Assembly: GCF_032062135.1 (NCBI RefSeq) | Contig: NC_092861.1 | Span: 121,653,060-121,717,059, forward strand | DNA length: 64,000 bases | DNA from: Pyxicephalus adspersus | Lineage: Eukaryota > Chordata > Amphibia > Anura > Pyxicephalidae | Direction: 5' to 3' | Shown: positions 24,202-35,039 of the stretch, in pieces | Layout: each line of letters opens with the position of its first letter | How positions within the stretch are numbered: position 1 is the stretch's first letter | Translations under genes and position numbers: made by a program | Notes under the pieces: generated by a model | Databases searched by the model: none | What the model saw: only the letters and a program-made list of their open reading frames with translations | Told to the model about the DNA's origin: nothing

Positions 24202-25411
24202 ACCCTGTTTCCCCCAAAAAAAGTCCTACTCCGAAAATGATTGAATGACCCCTAGCATGATTTTTCCGTATTTTTGAGGATGCTCAAAATATAAGCCCTA
24301 CCCCGAAAACAGGCTACAAAATATATATACAGACATGGACAAGAGGTGCTAATTTAGGGAACGTGCTATTGCTAGAAATTGGTGCCAATGGTTCTAAAGG
24401 AAATGGAGTCACAAGAAATTCAAGATGGAATTCAGCGTTTTGAGAGTTATGATTATGTTCCAGAAGATGATGACATTACTGTATTTGAATAAATGTTGAT
24501 TTTTTTTCCTGAATATCACAAGAAGATCATGATGGATTTCAGGTTTTGGAGAGTTATGATGATGTTCCAGAAAGAGAGGACATGACTAGTGTTGGTGTTC
24601 GAATTCAGGTTGTTCTTATATTTGACCCAAATATGGCTGTTCGACTTCGGATAGACCCGACCCAATAAACACAGGATTGCAAATTCATGTGTAAAAAATG
24701 TGTTAAAAAAATAGGCTTTAATGTTAAGGTAATTTATTGAGTGTGTGTGATTTGTGTAAATAACTTTTATTTTATTACAGGTTATCCCACAATAACAGGA
24801 TGATTCCCACAGCTGCACAGCCGTGTGAACCCTCCTGATAGTGTGGGATCCCTGGGCACTGTAGGTTAAATGAGGACAAGTCTCCCCAAATATCACCTCT
24901 AGTGCTCTGTGATTGGCTGAGGAAAGGTAAACCCTAATGATAGTTCAAGCGTCATCAGGATTTTCCTTTCCAGAAGTGAATGAATGGGGAGACTTGTCCC
25001 CATTTAGCCTGTAGTGCCCGGGACCCCGTGGGACTCCTGTGTTCTTGGATAGAGAATCTCTATTCAAGAACACATACTACACATACTATAGTTACGCCAA
25101 GGCTGCAAGACCAATCAGGGGAGCGGAGCTGTCAGTTCTACACAGTCCCGAAAAATAACCCGAATTTTCCCCCTATTGACTTTAGTGGTGTTCGAATTCG
25201 ACGTTCGATCTCCCAAACAATATCGCCCTATTCGATCGAATAGCTGTCGAATCAAATAGTGAGATATTCGACCAACACTAGACATGACTAAATGTTGATT
25301 TTTTGTTCAAGAATAAATGTTGATTGTTGTTCATGAAAAAATAAGACTTCCCTTGTAATCAAGCCCTAGAGCATTTCTTAGAGCAAAAATTAATATAAGA
25401 CACTGTCGTCT
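24202..25411. mobile_element. Older DNA-transposon relic hosting a nested hAT MITE
   Basis: The left part has TACCCTGTTTCCCCCAAAAA, then AAAATATAAGCCCTACCCCG. The right part has AAAATAAGACTTCCC, AGCCCTAGAGC and AGCAAAAATTAATATAAGAC. This style of 'ataagccctacccc' end is common in vertebrate nonautonomous DNA repeats, but I do not name a family. Its middle holds tandem units with GAGAGTTATGATKATGTTCC at 24447 and 24550. The second unit is interrupted exactly by the insertion at 24587. Confidence 0.5.
24587..25280. mobile_element. hAT MITE with exact 8-bp target duplication
   Basis: The 694-bp element starts TAGTGTTGGTGTTCGAATTC and ends CGACCAACACTA, whose reverse complement is TAGTGTTGGTCG. 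It is flanked by perfect GACATGAC copies at 24579-24586 and 25281-25288. Eight-base duplications are the hAT signature. The interior has no transposase. The 126-codon minus-strand frame here is noncoding in appearance. A truncated copy of its right half is at 34312. Confidence 0.9.
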
Positions 25412-26290
25412 TTTTGAGCCCTGATGTGTGGAAAAGGAGTTCTTACATTTCTGACAAATCCAAGTTGGGAGAATTGCAGCATTTAAAGCTGTGCCAGGAT
25501 GAAACACTGAAATCCTAATCAGGAAGGCCCTCTGTTTGCACTCTAAGGATTTATTCTCAGGTTTATTGGAGTGTAACTTTAATGCACGTATGAATCTACG
25601 TGTAGTTATGAATGTATAGAGAGAAACAATAATATGTTTTTTATCCTTATATGCTTTATCAAGGAAATTATTTCGATATAGTAAAAAATACTCAGTAATT
25701 AGCCAATTTAGCAACAAACAATCATGTATAATTATGGCAGATAACCCCAAATAATGAGCTATATGTTATGGTTGCATCTAGAATAAATATTTTTCAAACT
25801 ATTTCTGCAACAATTTTACAGAACATATAACTGTTTTCTTTAGCTGAACAAACAGTGCACTAAATTATAGCTGTGCAATAAAAGTGATACAATATAAGAA
25901 AAATGTTTCCTTAGCTGTCATGGCTCCAAGCAGGCTCCGGGTCTCATCCATATTCCCACATCTTTTTTTTTCTGGTAATCTTGTAGCAGTGGTCTTTAAG
26001 GTAAAAATCATTTCCAATTATGTAGCAGTTTAACTGATGGATTGCAGTGGCTGCCTGTCGGCAATATTAGGAAGCCTTCTAATAGGGACTTCTGAGAACC
26101 ATTTTGTGCTTTTTGCCGAATGTGGTAGTTCTGGCAAAAAAATCTTAGAGCTTTTTTCTATTGCCAGAAAATGAATGTCAAATAGTGTTCATGGTACCTT
26201 TTGTATATTTGACTGTTATTTTTGTATTTTTATTTTAATCTTTTTTCTGTCCCACTAAAAAGGCCAGGAAAGTTGAAAAAAGTTCCTATA
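25412..26290. other. Noncoding DNA
   Basis: No gene was seen. The 139-codon minus-strand frame ending at 25331 starts in this stretch and crosses the repeat edge without any recognisable domain. Confidence 0.4.
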
Positions 26291-26299
26291 ACTGTTAGA

Positions 26300-26697
26300 G
26301 GCTATTTCAAGTGCAAATATAATTGTAAAATTTAGGAACAGGCAGTTCTTTATTGCAGAAAGAACAGTTGATCTCCTTTCTGCAATAAAACATTTTTACC
26401 TGCCTGTACGCTGTCTACTTAAAAAAAAAAATTGTTTCCAGCCCTGCCAGGATTGAATAAACTCCTGTGCATCATCATTCCATCCCAGTCAATGGGGATG
26501 GCCAAAATTTAGGAAACCCAGAAGAGAAGAAGGAGAAGATGCTAGCACCCATGTTGAAATGAAGTGCAGTGAGTGTAGTTTAAAAATTTGTGATTGGACA
26601 GGCTTGTTTATTGCAAAAAGGACATCTGTCACTTCTGGAATAAAGGACCTGTCTGTCGCAATTCTTTAATTTTTACATTTAGTTCCACTTTAAAGAG
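26300..26697. repeat. Frog-type repeat block ending 'TTTAGTTCCACTTTAA'
   Basis: It contains a hairpin (TTATTGCAGAAAG and CTTTCTGCAATAAA, about 26351-26390) and a second related segment (GACAGGCTTGTTTATTGCAA, about 26598). It ends at TTTAGTTCCACTTTAAAG. Related pieces are at 16541 and at 11265-11279. The hAT transposon at 26708 inserted at its right edge. Confidence 0.55.
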
Positions 26698-27185
26698 ATC
26701 TCAGTACTAGGGATGAGCAAGAAGGCCTCTGACAGTCTCACGAAAATTTCCTCGATTTTTCGGAGGGTTCGCAAAATTTTTGGTGAATCGATTTTGCAAA
26801 TTACATTAAAAACAATGGGCCAACAATGGGACAACTTGAAACATTAATAGCAAAACCCCTATACATGTTAGAACCATCAAATTTGCTAGGTAAGTGTAAG
26901 AGAACAGTGGCAACAAGGAAAAAATACAAAAGTTAAAAAAGACCTTGTGGTTTTCCAGAAAATGGCAGGCAAATAGGATTTTTGCAGAAGGCAGCACAAA
27001 CATTAGGACATTGAGAAAGGGTGAACTCAACCCACTAGCAACAGTTTCTGCCATCAAAACAGCAGAAAAACGCATTGCTAATTAATGTACGCACCCCTAC
27101 TGAATTTACATAGCAAATTTTGTTTACACTAAATGAATCCCGTTTATTATTAATAATAATTGCTAGCTGACATCATGCGGTGACA

Positions 27186-27715
27186 TTAGGCAAAAGGATG
27201 GAGGTCAGTGAGAGCAGTAGCAATGTGTGGCCTCTGGTCAGCTATCGCCAGGGAGACCTCATTGGTAAGGGCCATAGAGAGCTGGGTGTAGTGCATCGCC
27301 ATTGCCACCCAAAAGTGTACAACTTTAGTGAATTGAGTACTAACAGGTGGCAGCAACAACAGCAGGAGGAAGCGCAGAGGGCCCTAAGAAGGAGCGTGTA
27401 CCGCATTGGTAACTGGAATCTAGAGCTGGGTGTAGTGGGCAGCAGCAACAGCATCTGGAGGAGGCGGTGGGCCCTGAGACAGAGCTTGGAGCACATTGGT
27501 AAATGACATCTAGAGCTGGGTGTGGTGCATCGTCAATGACAGCCAGAAGTATGTAATACAATTATAGTGAATAGAGTACTGACAGGCGGCAGCAGCAACA
27601 GCATCTGGAGGAGGCAGTGGACCCTTAGACGGAGAGTGGACGGCATTGGTAACTGGCATCTAGAGCTGGGTGTAGTGCATCGTCAATGCCAACCCGAAGC
27701 GTGTAATGCAAATAT
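27186..27715. repeat. Irregular tandem repeat inside the hAT element
   Basis: The anchor phrase AGAGCTGGGTGTAGTG recurs near 27277, 27421, 27511 and 27661 with spacing of about 145, 90 and 150 bases. It is accompanied by repeats of GGCAGCAGCAACAGCATCTG and CATCGTCAATG. Different unit lengths suggest partial duplications of a compound unit. Open frames on both strands here reflect the repeat. Confidence 0.75.
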
Positions 27716-28220
27716 TGGAAATTTGTGATTAAACGTAGAAGGGCCAAACCAAGATGTTTTGTGCGCCAGCACTGTTGCTGTGGTCTGTGATGAAATAGGA
27801 AGGTAGACAATATTGCTAGTTTGCATCATGGAGTGGATGACATGAATCCCAACCCTCAATCTTACAATACTTAGCTGAAAAATTAGGCAAAGGCAATGGT
27901 ACCTATCAGTGTGGCAGTACTGGGGGTTTTCATCTGCAGTTTGTTGGCCTTCAGGAAGCAGCAGAATGTAAAGTAAATTGCTAGCTGGCACAATGGCAGG
28001 CATGACAGTGGCGAAGAATGCCACCCCTGGACGTTGCAAAAACTAGCGGAAAAATTAAAGCGAGGCAGGCTCAGCTGACAGGGTGTTTGGTGATAGGCAG
28101 CCTAGTGAGTTCTTGTGTCAGTCAATCAGTGACATCTGCAGCGGGTATATGATAGTTGTTAGGAACCTACCTTTCTTTCATTTTCTAAAAGGTGAGGCAA
28201 TTGACATTTTCCGGGGACAG

Positions 28221-29620
28221 TCATGATCGGTTGTCCATTACCACTGCGCCAGCGGCACTAAAGGTTCTTTCGGATAGAACACTGGATGCCGAGCACAAAA
28301 GAAGCTTGATGGCATACTGTGCCAACTGCGGGCAGATTTCAAGCTTGTTGACCCAAAAGTGAATGGCGTCACTACTGTCAGGACAGACATCCTCCTCATA
28401 ACTGCTGTCGTCAACAACACCACCAACAGCCAGAAAAGGGCAAACGTAATCATGCACCATGCGCTTCATCTGTTCGCGATTATGCCTTGGTTTTTGGTTA
28501 TGCCCCTGCACTTCACTTGTTTGAGGTGGCCACATCAGGTTTCGCCAGGAATCCAGAAAATCCCCCGTGCCTTGGCATAGTATTCTGCTCAGGCGGGTCA
28601 ACTTTTCTTGCGCCGGGTTGGGTAGAAACTGTGACATTTTGTCTTTGTAGCGGTGATCCAGAAGGGTGGCCAGCCAGTAATCATCCTGGGTTTGTGATGC
28701 TGCAAATGCAGGGGTCCCTCCATAGGCATCGCAACATGTGGACACACATATGAAAGAGTGGTTCCCTGGGCTCATCCTCCTCCTGTAGGCACCAAAATAT
28801 CTTCCTCCTCATCACCCACCTCCTCCTCTTAAAGCTGCAGCAGTTCCTGTTGTTCCATCGCCCGCACAATGCCTGGGGCGTGACAGCACAAATGCGGGTT
28901 GGACGGGTCCTGTCCAGAAGCCCCAACATGGTCTCCCTCATCATCATAATCATAATCATCTTCCTCCTCCTCCTCTTGAACCTCCTGATGCTGGCCAGTG
29001 TCCCTTCTTGCTCCTCCTGATGCTGGCTGTGCACTATAGAGTGTAATGTTGCCCTCATCTTCCTCCCCCATTTCTTCCCTTCCTCTCCCATTGCCACTTT
29101 CCATCAGGCCACACAGGGTATTATCAACCAGAAAGATGATGGGAATGACATTGTTCCAGCCTGAACGCTCCCGACTCACAACGTTTGTGGTCTGCTCAAA
29201 GGGGGCCAGTACCTTGCACAGCGTCTCCATCTGCAGCCACTGGTCACTGGTAAAATAGCTTAGTGTGGCTGTACCAAGGGCCTCGCTGCCTCCATGCATC
29301 ATGCTAACTTTTGCTCACACAGGCGCTGGAGCATGTGCAGGGTTCCATCTAGTCACAGTGTTACAAATCAGTCTATGCTGTGGAAGTCTCTGTTGATGCT
29401 GGATCTTGCTAAGCGCCGCGGCGGCAGTAGGGGATCAGCTTACATGGCTGCAGATAAAGAGAGCTTTTCTCAGTAAGTCCTGCAGTCCTGGGTACGTGGG
29501 GAGGAACTTCTGCACAACTCTTAACATGACGTGGCTGTATGATTGTAGTACGGCCTCTCAATAAATCTACCAGCATACTGGTGCTCCGCACACATCTCAG
29601 ACCTGTTTGACAACTTGTGC
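28221..29620 (-). pseudogene. hAT transposase pseudogene
   Basis: Read on the minus strand, three hAT landmarks appear in order. Near 29350 is TRWN, followed after a frame change by a Leu-rich helix. The next open stretch (29302-28829, 157 codons) holds WLQMETLCKVLAPFEQTT, the usual central-domain signature, then a long acidic run of Glu/Asp. The last stretch (28775-28221, 184 codons) contains YWLATLLDHRYKDK and near its end SERTFSAAG, the C-terminal dimerisation motif of hAT transposases. The segments lie in different frames, so at least two frameshifts separate them. The N-terminal BED zinc finger was not identified. A domesticated ZBED-like host gene is unlikely because of the frameshifts and the surrounding transposon ends. 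Confidence 0.88.
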
Positions 29621-29770
29621 TGCTGCTGCTGTCCTACAGTGGCGAACTCCCAGGGAGTATGCCCCCTGCCAGATGCGGCAGGTTGCCCAATGCCATGCTT
29701 CCCCTCCGTTTACCACTCATCTTTTAATTATTTGGGAAAAAATGCACCTGTTCTAAATGGTTTATTTGGT

Positions 29771-30545
29771 AAATAGCAAGTGGTATCAGAATTAAATATC
29801 TGTATTTTTTGAGAGAAATACAGAAATTTTTCTGGCTTTTTTGATAGATAGCAAGTGCTATCAGAATAAAATATCTGTATTTTTGGAGAGAAATACAGGA
29901 TTTTTAATTGGCTTTTTCGATAGATAGGTAGTGGGATCAGAATAAAATATTTTTATTTTTTTGAGAGAAATACAGAAATTTTTCTGGCTTTTTTAATAGA
30001 TAGCAAGTGGGATCAGAAAAAATATCTGTTTTTTTTAGAGAAATACAGAAATTATTCAGGCTTTTTTAATAGATAGCAAGTGCTATCAGAATAAAATATC
30101 TGTATTTTTGGAGAGAAATACAGGATTTTTTCTGGCTTTTTCGATAGATAGGTAGTGGGATCAGAATAAAATATTTTTATTTTATTGAGAGAAATACAGA
30201 AATTTTTCTGGCTTTTTTGATAGATAGCAAGTGGGATCAGAATAAAATATCTGTTTTTTTTTACAGAAATACAGAAATTATTCAGGCTTTTTTGCTAGAT
30301 AGCAAGTGCTATCAGAATAAAATATCTGTATTTTTGGAGAGAAATACAGGAATTTTTCTGGCTTTTTTGATAGATAGCAAGTGGGACCAGAATAAAATAT
30401 CTGTATTTTTTGAGAGAAATACAGAACATTTTCTGGCTTTTTTGATAGATAGCAAGTTGTATCAAAATGAAATATCTGTATTTTTTTTGGAGAGTAGGAC
30501 AGAATATTTCTGCCTTTTTTTGCTACATAGCAAGAGGTAGCATAA
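29771..30545. repeat. Minisatellite, about 10 copies of a 75-78-bp unit
   Basis: Each unit contains GATAGATAGCAAGTG, ATCAGAATAAAATATCTGTA and GAGAGAAATACAGAAATTTT. Variants alternate (AAGTGGGATCAG versus AAGTGCTATCAG, and ATAGGTAGTGGGATCAG), suggesting a two- or three-unit higher-order pattern. It lies in the 5' noncoding part of the hAT element relative to its minus-strand transposase. Confidence 0.92.
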
Positions 30546-30854
30546 AAAACTGCACAATCTGTATATTTCAAGATATACAGAAGGCTCCTACCCTGTCCTG
30601 TCACAATACACTTCTCTCCCTGCTTCTTTCTCTGACACAGAACACAAGATGGAGTGACTAACCCCTCCCTTCTTCCCTGTAAATATGCCTATGATCAGAT
30701 CTATCTTGTTTGGGCTGTTGGGTTTTGCTGTGCATCCTGGGAGCAAATGATTCGCTCCCAGCCATTCCCACGGGAAATAGTTGCCATTCCTGCCCCCTGC
30801 ATTTTCCCTTGTTTGTTCGGCGAGAACACAACCTCGTTACGAATTACAAGGCCA

Positions 30855-30883
30855 TTCTCGCTTAAATGTTTGGTAAGCGAGAA
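30855..30883. repeat. Subterminal hairpin of the hAT element
   Basis: TTCTCGCTTA (30855-30864) and TAAGCGAGAA (30874-30883) pair perfectly around a 9-base loop. GCGAGA-type words recur between here and the right end (GCGAGATC, CTCGCTCGC), as expected for subterminal transposase-binding repeats. Binding is inferred. Confidence 0.7.
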
Positions 30884-30943
30884 CGGCCCAATTTGTTGCG
30901 AGATCGAACTTCCAAATCTCGCTCGCTCATCCCTACTCAGTAC

Positions 30944-32116
30944 TGACTTACCATTCACTGTTCTGCACTGTGTCTTTTGGGGGAAGTGGCTGTCTGGCTA
31001 GAGAGAGGACTTTGCTTCTTCATATCATTTTTGGCAGATCCTGTGAAAAAGCTTTAAAACATTTGTTTGAATGGTATTGCATCCTTATCCAAAAAAACAA
31101 ACCAAACTATCAGTTAACGACAGTATATTGTGAGCTGAGAGTGAGGATGTATTCACACATTTTTATCCACGTTTTTACATCAACACACGTAGATTTTCAT
31201 ATGTTGCTTTGTTATTAATACATGGAACATCAATAAATTAACAAAGTATCAATATATTGCAATGATGAAAACTATCACTGGTTAAAACAATGGCTATCCT
31301 GTGTGCATAAGTTAAAGCATAGGTAACAGTGGGCCAACAGTGGGCCAACTGAAGTGCAATAAATCCTTCAGAAAGTATTTTCATGTCAAAACCCAAACAA
31401 TAAATTAGTTTTTTTTTCAGTTTTGGAAAGATACAAAAATAAATCAAATACTTTCTTGCTCCCGAGACAGCTGTGCATTAAAAACAAATTTATAAATAGC
31501 CTAATATTACAGGGCCATTTACTCCAAATTGCACACAGCTGTATCTTTGCAGTAAACTATCAGTAATAATGTGAATCTAGGAATGAAATTGGAATGAGTG
31601 GGGCATCAATTGGCTCCAAAAAACTGAAAAAGCAAAATGGAAAATAAGATTTTATGACTGATATGTTTCCCTAACCAGTGTAACTAGTCATGAGTCCATG
31701 CAGACTTTTTGTACGCATGCAACTCAGAGAGAAAACAGAGAAACATACAAAAGAGTTTTCATATACCATGTGTACTGCTACATGTGAACAAACTACGGAG
31801 ATGTGTCTTAAATCATGTTCAATCACATTTAGTGAAGTTGTTTAATTAATCCTTGACTGATGAGTGGAGCCCACCTGTGATTATACTTACCCCTTACTTA
31901 TTCTTCCCTGACCAAGCTATCATTCATTTAACAAGGTTCCAGCTATCTCATTTCTCTAAATACAATGCAAGAATCCCAATATAGCAGTCATATTCCCAAC
32001 CAAATTCAATCTTATGGATAACCATACTCATACTGGCCTTCACAAGTCACCTAAAGCAAAGCTTTCCCATAAAAGTAAATGGGGCCTTAGGATAAAACGG
32101 AGCAAACTAAGACCAT
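30944..32116. other. Noncoding DNA
   Basis: No gene or clear repeat was seen. Confidence 0.45.
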
Positions 32117-32325
32117 GGGCCTGATTTAATAAAGCTATTTCACTTTCAATAGTGAGGCTGGGTGATCCAGCAAACCAGGAATGGATTTCTTCAAAGTCAT
32201 TTGCTATTTGTTAGCAAATATTTTGAGTCCTGGAGCAGGTCCATTCCAGGTTTGCTGGATCACCCAGCCTCACTGTTGAAGGTGTATCCTCTCGAGCCTT
32301 GGAGAGCTTTAATAAATCAGGACCC
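32117..32325. mobile_element. Palindromic MITE, 'CCTGATTTATTAAAGC' family (copy 3)
   Basis: It starts GGGCCTGATTTAATAAAGC and ends GAGCTTTAATAAATCAGGAC. GGTGATCCAGCAAACCAGGA is paired with CCAGGTTTGCTGGATCACC. The short plus-strand open frame here belongs to the repeat. Confidence 0.87.
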
Positions 32326-33273
32326 ATATCCGAGAAAAGAATTCTGAACCATATTATCCCAAGAGGCCAGGACACCTAATTTAAGTTTTTATATCCCATT
32401 TTTGCCAGCAGTTATTATTTGAATAATATCCTTTACATAAAACTGCAGTTTTTATCACCTAAATCTTTGAAAGTTTTCTCTCTCAGAACTTATTGATTAG
32501 TGCTGGGAACCAGTAGCGGACTGGCTTGTGTTATTTACAGGCATGACTTCACAGTCTACCTAATATAATAATTGCCAGGATATAAATCAGTCACAAAAAG
32601 GGAATAAAATGCAAACCATTGCTAAATTATTACTGTTTTGTGAGTACAAATATTTAACTTTTACATTTTTCCAATCAATGCAAATATTGCAGTTGTGCTA
32701 TTTTAACTTTTTATTAACAAATAACAGACCCATTCTGGACTATACTGGTTATACATGCACAGAATGGGCTTGCTAACCTCACCCATCTGTTGGCCAAATC
32801 AGACCAATCTGTAAAATAAATCTTTCAGAAGGTTATGTAATGCAAAAGTAAGTATATATAGAGTATGGGTACACAGTCTTATATGAATTCCTTATCAGAG
32901 CAACCCAGAAGCTTTTTATCCTTGACATATGGAATATAAAAATACTGGCTTTGCTTAAAGTCAAAGCTTAGGCATGATTCTTCTATCTCCTGATGCAATG
33001 CTAAAGTCTTTCAGTAGGTCACATAGGTGCCTATAGTGCACCTATGTGGACTCTGATTGAAGATATTACGTTAATATATAATATATGCTATTATATGTAC
33101 ATATTGAAAAGCAACTAAGGTCTGGCCATCCAGATTGCTCAAATGTGAAATTTTCATAAAATATTGGTATCTTGTGTATTCTCTTATTTTCTATAACTAT
33201 TTACAACTGTGGATGCTGCTTAAAGGATTCAATATATGTTTTCATACCAAATTATTAGATTTGTGCTGGGGAC
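32326..33273. other. Noncoding DNA
   Basis: No gene or clear repeat was seen. Confidence 0.45.
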
Positions 33274-33586
33274 TAAGGCTGCGTACACACGTGCAATAAT
33301 TGTCGATGGAAAGGATCTTTGACAAAAAACAGCGCAATGCATGAACAAGTGCTGGAAATACAGCACCATTCTGCTCTATAGAGAGGGGAGGGGGAGACTA
33401 ATGGAGCGGCGCCCCGCTGTGCTCTTACCCCTTCACTTTCATTACGATTGTTCATCGTTCATTGATCTGCCAGGACGGATCCTTGAATGACAAACGACAA
33501 GCGCTGTACACACGTCAGATTCCTATTCGATATCGACCCTGAGACGATTATCAGACAAGAATCATCTGACGTGTGTGCAAGGCCTA
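33274..33586. mobile_element. MITE, 'GTACACACGTG' family (copy 2)
   Basis: The left end TAAGGCTGCGTACACACGTG and the right end (reverse complement TTAGGCCTTGCACACACGTC) are inverted repeats. An internal GTACACACGTCAGATTC resembles an extra terminus. The middle is more GC-rich. No coding capacity. Confidence 0.75.
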
Positions 33587-33674
33587 ACACGTTCCAATAT
33601 TTTATATCACTACATTTTTTAACCCATCATATTTAGCATACATTAGCAAAAATGGTTTTGCAACAGCCTTGAAT

Positions 33675-34302
33675 ATTTAGACATCTTGTCTTAATTCGCA
33701 ACGCTTTTTGCTCAATGGCTTCCTCAGGGGAGTGTAGAGTAAAAAGTTATGTAGAGTAAAATGTAGAAGAGGAGTTGGTACACTAGGTACTTAAATGCAG
33801 AAATTTAAGGTGGCTGGGTATGTTTAGCTCTTGTGTAGTTTGATTCTATGGTAGCTTTGTCTACACTAGTTCTCAGGTTGTTATGGTGAGAGTTCCTCTA
33901 GGGTCAATACAATGGTTCCTTACTAGATGTTGTATACTTGGGGAGCAGTAAAATCCCCAATACTAGATAGAAAACTTCTCAGATTCTATTGTTGGTACTA
34001 AATAGTAGGTTGTCATGAAGGATTATTTCTCAATTTCATAGTGAACTATGCAGATTCCAGAATTGGAGGACCTATAACTGGTGTATTACAAAAAGGAGAG
34101 TGAAAAACTCTGAACTCTTATCTTGAAAAAAAGGTCCTTTTTATGGAATAGTGCTTTATCACAATGGTGGATAGTGGGAAGGGTTGAATACCAAAAGCCA
34201 GCTTTAAAGGGTTTCTGAATTCCCTGAATCAACTTTTATCTCTGAATCCCTGAGGAAGCCATTGAGCGAAATGGGTCGGTAAATGAGACAAGGTGTACAA
34301 AT
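33675..34302. mobile_element. Foldback element with 'CCTGAGGAAGCC...GCG' terminal repeats
   Basis: The left end (about 33675-33730) and right end (34247-34302) are inverted copies of about 55 bp. Both contain CAATGGCTTCCTCAGG or its inverse, followed outward by a GCGAAA/GCAAAA stretch and ACAAGGTGT / GACATCTTGT. The single-copy interior has no open frame with features. Related ends are at 48.46-48.50 kb. Confidence 0.7.
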
Positions 34303-34311
34303 GGTAATATG

Positions 34312-34475
34312 TAGTGTTGGTCGAATAGCTCACTATTCGATTCGGCAGCAATTCGCTCGAATATAGCAAAAAAATTTGGGTGGTCGAACATCGAATTCGA
34401 ACACCATTAAAGTCAATAGGAGAAAAATTCGTGTTTGTTTCAGCACTGTGTAGAGCTTCTACAGCCTTCAAACAG
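34312..34475 (-). mobile_element. Truncated copy of the 24587-25280 hAT MITE
   Basis: TAGTGTTGGTCGAATA at 34312, then CTCACTATTCGATTCG, CATCGAATTCGAACACCA and AAAGTCAATAGG, match the reverse complement of 25280 leftward. Similarity ends near 34475, so the other end is missing. Confidence 0.8.
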
Positions 34476-34598
34476 ATGTAAAAAGATACATTGTAAAAGG
34501 ATACATAAAAAGATACATTATAAAAAGATACATAACACTATTACATACCCCTGTACTTCACATGAAGATTAAAGAGGACCTGTCAAATCTATTTTAGG

Positions 34599-35026
34599 CT
34601 AAAGCTAGGTACACACATCCAATAATTATTGTTAGAAAATGAACGATTGTGACCGATCAACGATTATGCACGATTATACTTGAACAATCATATTGTGCAC
34701 AATTCTGTACATGCTGTAACAATATGATCGTTCATATATAATCCACCAACAGTGTCCACACGCTAGATACAATCGTTTGAACGATGCAGGGAGGGACATG
34801 TAAAGGAGAAAGTGTTCCGCAGAAACATGCACGATCACTGAACGACACGATACTGTACACACAATAGATAGTGAAAGATCGTCGGCCAATCAGATCAACC
34901 GTGGCGATCGTTCATTTCCAGCGACAATCCTCGTTCGTCAGCGTCCTTGGTCACTTTTTTTTGGCCAATCGGTTGTTCATCGGTCGTTTCTAACGATAAT
35001 TATTGGACGTGTGTATGCAGCTTTAG
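34599..35026. mobile_element. MITE, 'GTACACACGTG' family (copy 3)
   Basis: The left end CTAAAGCTAGGTACACACAT continues with CCAATAATTATTGTTAG. The right end, reversed, reads CTAAAGCTGCATACACACGT followed by CCAATAATTATCGTTAG. These arms of about 38 bp are well conserved. Internal blocks such as CAGATCAACCG, GCGATCGTTC and TCGTTCGTC match the copy at 52866. Confidence 0.85.
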
Positions 35027-35039
35027 TCTACACGGACTG

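Larger units (their letters stand above)
26708..30935 (-). mobile_element. 4.2-kb hAT transposon, precisely bounded, transposase decayed
   Basis: The element is delimited by inverted ends TAGGGATGAGC (26708) and GCTCATCCCTA (ending 30935). Perfect 8-bp target duplications CTCAGTAC lie at 26700-26707 and 30936-30943. It carries hAT transposase remnants on the minus strand (about 28221-29620), an irregular repeat region at the transposase 3' side (27186-27715) and a 75-78-bp minisatellite at its 5' side (29771-30545). Frameshifts and stops make it nonautonomous now. Exact flanks show that the insertion was a normal cut-and-paste event and has not been internally rearranged at its edges. Confidence 0.93.

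Noticed and set aside
28221..28775. 184-codon minus-strand frame with SERTFSAAG as a domesticated ZBED-like host gene
   Set aside because: It lies between exact hAT transposon ends, is out of frame with the preceding transposase segment and lacks the N-terminal region, so a decayed transposase explains it better.
29660..29690. CTCF-like motif on the minus strand (GGCAGGGGGCAT)
   Set aside because: Only 11 of 15 positions match and it lies inside the hAT element.
30217..30540. 107-codon frame with a 26-residue repeat
   Set aside because: It is the translation of the 78-bp minisatellite in the hAT element; the opposite strand is equally open.
29771..30545. CRISPR array
   Set aside because: Units are contiguous 75-78-bp tandem repeats without unique spacers, inside a eukaryotic transposon.
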